This document shows, in pieces, positions 43,342-45,913 of a stretch of DNA of 45,913 bases; the stretch's first letter is position 1, and each line of letters opens with the position of its first letter. Origin of the DNA: an uncultured Eubacteriales bacterium (GTDB taxonomy: Bacteria; Bacillota; Clostridia; TANB77; CAG-508); the NCBI GenBank assembly GCA_949288185.1, contig CASEIZ010000020.1, positions 1 through 45,913 of the forward strand. The letters are read 5' to 3'. Position numbers and translations under genes: made by a program. The notes beneath the pieces are model-generated. The model saw only the letters and a program-made list of their open reading frames with translations. It was not told where the DNA came from and did not search any database.

Positions 43342-45303
43342 ATGGAAAATAAGTATTTTAATGAAGCAATCATAGGAAATAAAAAAATGCTTGCAACATA
43401 TACTTCAAAAGGAGAATTACAAAGACTTTACTTTCCTTCAAGAGAAAATAGACAATATATCAGCTTTTTTCGTACAGGAGTAAAAGTAAATAATTCTGAT
43501 TTAATTTACTTACATGATGATATCAATAATGTATATAAACAATACTATGATACAGATACTAATGTTTTAAATACAGAAGTTACCAATACGTATTTTAATT
43601 TAACAATCCTTCAGACAGATTGTGCGTTAATAAAAGAAGATAATGTATTATTAAAGAAGTATACATTTATTAATGATAGCAAAATAGATTTAGATATCGA
43701 ATTCTTTATACATGCAGAATTATTATCAGATGAAAATAACCATGTTAGTTGTAAAGTAATAGATAATGGAATGTTTCAATATGCACATGATTTTGTGGTT
43801 TCTACATTTGCAAAAGATTACAAAATTAATAAACATCAAATTCATGGAAGTAAAGAGACAATTAAACGAGCAGAAATATATGATAAAGACTATATTGGTA
43901 TGTCTAAGGATTCAAGTATTAGTTACGAAATAGGTGTTATCCATCCTAATGAGAAGAAAACAATTGAAATTTGTATTATGGTGGATGAAAATAAGAATAT
44001 ATCTGACATAGAAGATGAAATGGATAGAATTACTAGAAAAGACTTAAATAAAGAATGTGTTGCTACAAGAAGTTATTGGAGAAAATATGTAAAAGCGCAT
44101 AATGGATTAAATTTAAAAGAACCACAAAATAGTTATGAAGAAAAAATCTTTGAAATTTATAAACGTACAATTTTACTATTCCCATTACTAACCAATCAAG
44201 AAACTGGAGGAATTATTGCATCACCAGAAGTAGATGAGTATTTCAACCATTGTGGAAGATATGCTTATTGTTGGCCAAGAGATGCTGTATTTATTACAAA
44301 AGCTATGGATATTTTAAATATGCAAAAAGAAACAGAAAAATTTTATAAGAATTTTTGTAAAATGACACAAAGTAAAAATGGTATGTGGGAGCAAAGATTT
44401 TATACAGATGGAAAATTAGCACCTTGTTGGGGATATCAAATAGATGAAACAGCAAGTGTTGTATATGGTGTTTATGAACATTATCAACATACGAAATCTG
44501 AAAAATTTTTAAAAGACAATTTAAGAATGTGCGAAAAAGCAGTAGAGTTTTTAAAGAAATATGTAAAACAATGGCTTGAAATTAAAGACCAAGAAGGAGA
44601 TATTGTAAAAGAAGAAATTGAAAACAGTTTTTATTCTAACAAAGATAAGATACATGTTAGTTATGATATTTGGGAAATGCATGAAGGAATTCATTTATAT
44701 TCTTTAGCAAGTATTTATGCAGCTTTTGAATGTATCATGAAAATGTATAGAGTACTGGACAAAAATGTTTCTGAATTTGATAATAATCGATTAAAAGAAG
44801 AAAAGATATTAAAATCAGAAAAAGAATTACAATATTTACAAACAGAAATTAAAAATTTCATCAATGAAAAAATGTATGATAAGGAAACAAATTCTTATTT
44901 AAGAAATACAGAAGATAAAAAAATGGACATCAGTATGTTAGGAGCAGTAGAACCATTTCATGTATTTGAACCAAAAGAAAGAAAAATACTAAATACAATT
45001 GAAAAAATGAATTTGAGTATTCGAACGTATACAGGAGGATACCAAAGATTTGAACAAGATCATTATATGAATGGAAATCCTTGGCCAATATCAAATTTGT
45101 GGATGACATTATATTATTTAGATGCAGGAGAGAAACAAAAAGCTAAAGAAACATTTGATTTTGTTGTAAAGACAGTTGGAAAACATTATTTTATTGGAGA
45201 ACAAATTGATAATAATACATTAAAACCTAATTGGGTAATTGGTTTGGGTTGGAGCCATGCAATGTTTATTATTGTATTAGAGAGGCTATATGGAAATAAA
45301 TAA
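43342..45303 (+). CDS. glycoside hydrolase family 15 (glucoamylase-like)
   Basis: A 653-residue protein with no signal peptide, so probably cytosolic. The N-terminal half is the beta-sandwich of bacterial GH15 enzymes; the (alpha/alpha)6 catalytic barrel begins about residue 265 with YAYCWPRDAVFITKAMDIL near 311, CWGYQIDETASVVYGVYEHY near 372, and GGYQRFEQDHYMNGNPWPIS near 563, ending GLGWSHAMFI. It should release glucose from alpha-glucans, consistent with intracellular glycogen or malto-oligosaccharide use. AAAGGAGA precedes the ATG. A clear terminator follows. Confidence 0.92.
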   Translation: MENKYFNEAIIGNKKMLATYTSKGELQRLYFPSRENRQYISFFRTGVKVNNSDLIYLHDDINNVYKQYYDTDTNVLNTEVTNTYFNLTILQTDCALIKEDNVLLKKYTFINDSKIDLDIEFFIHAELLSDENNHVSCKVIDNGMFQYAHDFVVSTFAKDYKINKHQIHGSKETIKRAEIYDKDYIGMSKDSSISYEIGVIHPNEKKTIEICIMVDENKNISDIEDEMDRITRKDLNKECVATRSYWRKYVKAHNGLNLKEPQNSYEEKIFEIYKRTILLFPLLTNQETGGIIASPEVDEYFNHCGRYAYCWPRDAVFITKAMDILNMQKETEKFYKNFCKMTQSKNGMWEQRFYTDGKLAPCWGYQIDETASVVYGVYEHYQHTKSEKFLKDNLRMCEKAVEFLKKYVKQWLEIKDQEGDIVKEEIENSFYSNKDKIHVSYDIWEMHEGIHLYSLASIYAAFECIMKMYRVLDKNVSEFDNNRLKEEKILKSEKELQYLQTEIKNFINEKMYDKETNSYLRNTEDKKMDISMLGAVEPFHVFEPKERKILNTIEKMNLSIRTYTGGYQRFEQDHYMNGNPWPISNLWMTLYYLDAGEKQKAKETFDFVVKTVGKHYFIGEQIDNNTLKPNWVIGLGWSHAMFIIVLERLYGNK

Positions 45304-45312
45304 TTAGACAAG

Positions 45313-45348
45313 AGTACCAAGAAGGATATGTCTTTTTGGTACTTTTTT
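45313..45348 (+). terminator. terminator after GH15
   Basis: AGTACCAA (45313-45320) pairs with TTGGTACT (45336-45343), then TTTTT. Confidence 0.85.
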
Positions 45349-45444
45349 CTACTATTATATATAAGGAATGTTATTTTAGAAAATGCATTTATGGATTAGT
45401 AAGAAAAAAGAAATAGATAAAATTTAAAAATATTAAAAAATGTA

Positions 45445-45473
45445 TTGACAGAAATCGATAAAGATGTTAATAT
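45445..45473 (+). promoter_or_regulatory. tandem promoter P1 (probable rRNA operon)
   Basis: TTGACA (45445-45450) with TTAATA at 17 bases (45468-45473), or TATAAT at 20 bases (45471-45476). A-rich sequence lies upstream. Confidence 0.6.
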
Positions 45474-45550
45474 AATTTTACTACAAATCATTTTGTAGAT
45501 TTTATGTCAAAACTTTCCACAAAAAAACATAAAAAAATCGAAAAAAAGTA

Positions 45551-45579
45551 TTGACATAAAAAAATAAAAATGCTATTAT
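45551..45579 (+). promoter_or_regulatory. tandem promoter P2 (probable rRNA operon)
   Basis: TTGACA (45551-45556), 17-base spacer, TATTAT (45574-45579). Preceded by an A-run (AAAAAAAGTA) that could act as an UP element. Confidence 0.75.
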
Positions 45580-45724
45580 AAATAAGTACCTTGCAACAGA
45601 CAAAATAATAAAAAATAACAAGAGAATTAGTAATAATATTACATAATAGAATATGACAAAAAAGAAGCATTACTAGTTTTTTATTTTGCCCAAATAAAAA
45701 AATAAAAAAATGTCAAAAAAAGTA

Positions 45725-45753
45725 TTGACAAACAAAACAAGGTATAGTATAAT
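45725..45753 (+). promoter_or_regulatory. tandem promoter P3 (probable rRNA operon)
   Basis: TTGACA (45725-45730), 17-base spacer, TATAAT (45748-45753): a full consensus promoter with the same AAAAAAAGTATTGACA lead as P2. Confidence 0.85.
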
Positions 45754-45913
45754 GCAACTCGTTCCGCAAGAGGAACGAAGAAAAGTACATTGAAAAGTAA
45801 ACAATAAAATCCTTTAGAGAATAAACCGAAGCGGAAAATATTTCGAAAGAAATAGAGTACCGAACAAGTAAATTTTTTAAAAGTTTTTTAGCCAAAAAAG
45901 AAAGAAGTTTAAA
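45754..45913 (+). other. leader of an rRNA operon lying beyond the window
   Basis: After P3 comes a hairpin TCGTTCC/GGAACGA over GCAAGA (about 45760-45779), then CATTGAAAAGTAAACAATAA, which resembles the TTGAAAACTAAACAAT words seen in Firmicutes rRNA leaders and spacers, then a small hairpin TATTTC-GAAA-GAAATA. There is no ORF. The 16S gene itself is not in the window, so the call rests on the promoters and leader. Confidence 0.6.

Overview
The window is strongly AT-rich. It carries spore-formation genes (yqfC, yqfD, a spore photoproduct lyase), Gram-positive division genes (sepF, divIVA, an ftsK/spoIIIE translocase) and plain SigA-type promoters with strong GGAGG ribosome binding sites. This fits a spore-forming member of the class Clostridia, probably an uncultured gut lineage; species cannot be named from sequence alone. 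Nearly all genes lie on the + strand.

Layout. 1-3.9 kb: end of a membrane protein, an alpha/beta hydrolase, then a decayed mobile locus: a small ORF, a folded RNA-like element, a frameshifted large serine recombinase, a hairpin cluster and the 3' part of a pdaA-like polysaccharide deacetylase. 3.9-8.5 kb: a compact run yqfC-yqfD-unknown-ybeY-DUF3048-ylbF. 8.7-13.1 kb: a membrane HExxH protein, a TetR regulator with an acyl-CoA synthetase, and a coiled-coil protein. 13.3-13.7 kb: tRNA-Met and a tRNA-Tyr whose anticodon loop is split by a 228-nt group I intron. 13.7-16.5 kb: a remnant island at the tRNA-Tyr 3' end (MobV remnant, XRE regulator with operators, GNAT, NTF2-like protein) closed by a copy of the tRNA end. 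16.9-17.8 kb: a frameshifted dinD behind an SOS-like promoter. 18.1-24.2 kb: small unknowns, a PflX-like radical SAM protein and a folate/thymidylate set (folC, thyA, folA). 24.4-29.8 kb: splB and an ABC exporter pair. 29.9-37.3 kb: mutL, miaA, an HlyD-like protein, sepF, divIVA, rsmD. 37.6-45.3 kb: ftsK/spoIIIE, an unknown coiled-coil protein, an MBL-fold RNA-processing-type hydrolase and a GH15 glucoamylase. The last 600 bases hold three tandem strong promoters and a leader that looks like the start of an rRNA operon beyond the window.

Working together: folC, thyA and folA form a folate/dTMP cycle; mutL and miaA are the usual repair/tRNA-modification pair; sepF, divIVA and ftsK serve division; yqfC/yqfD, the pdaA remnant and splB belong to the spore programme. 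The TetR gene probably controls the acyl-CoA synthetase behind it.

The most notable signals are not protein genes: the group I intron in tRNA-Tyr; a roughly 130-nt element present twice (before the recombinase and before rsmD) whose stems covary; three perfect or near-perfect long inverted repeats placed directly after stop codons; and a direct-repeat-flanked hairpin module before ftsK.
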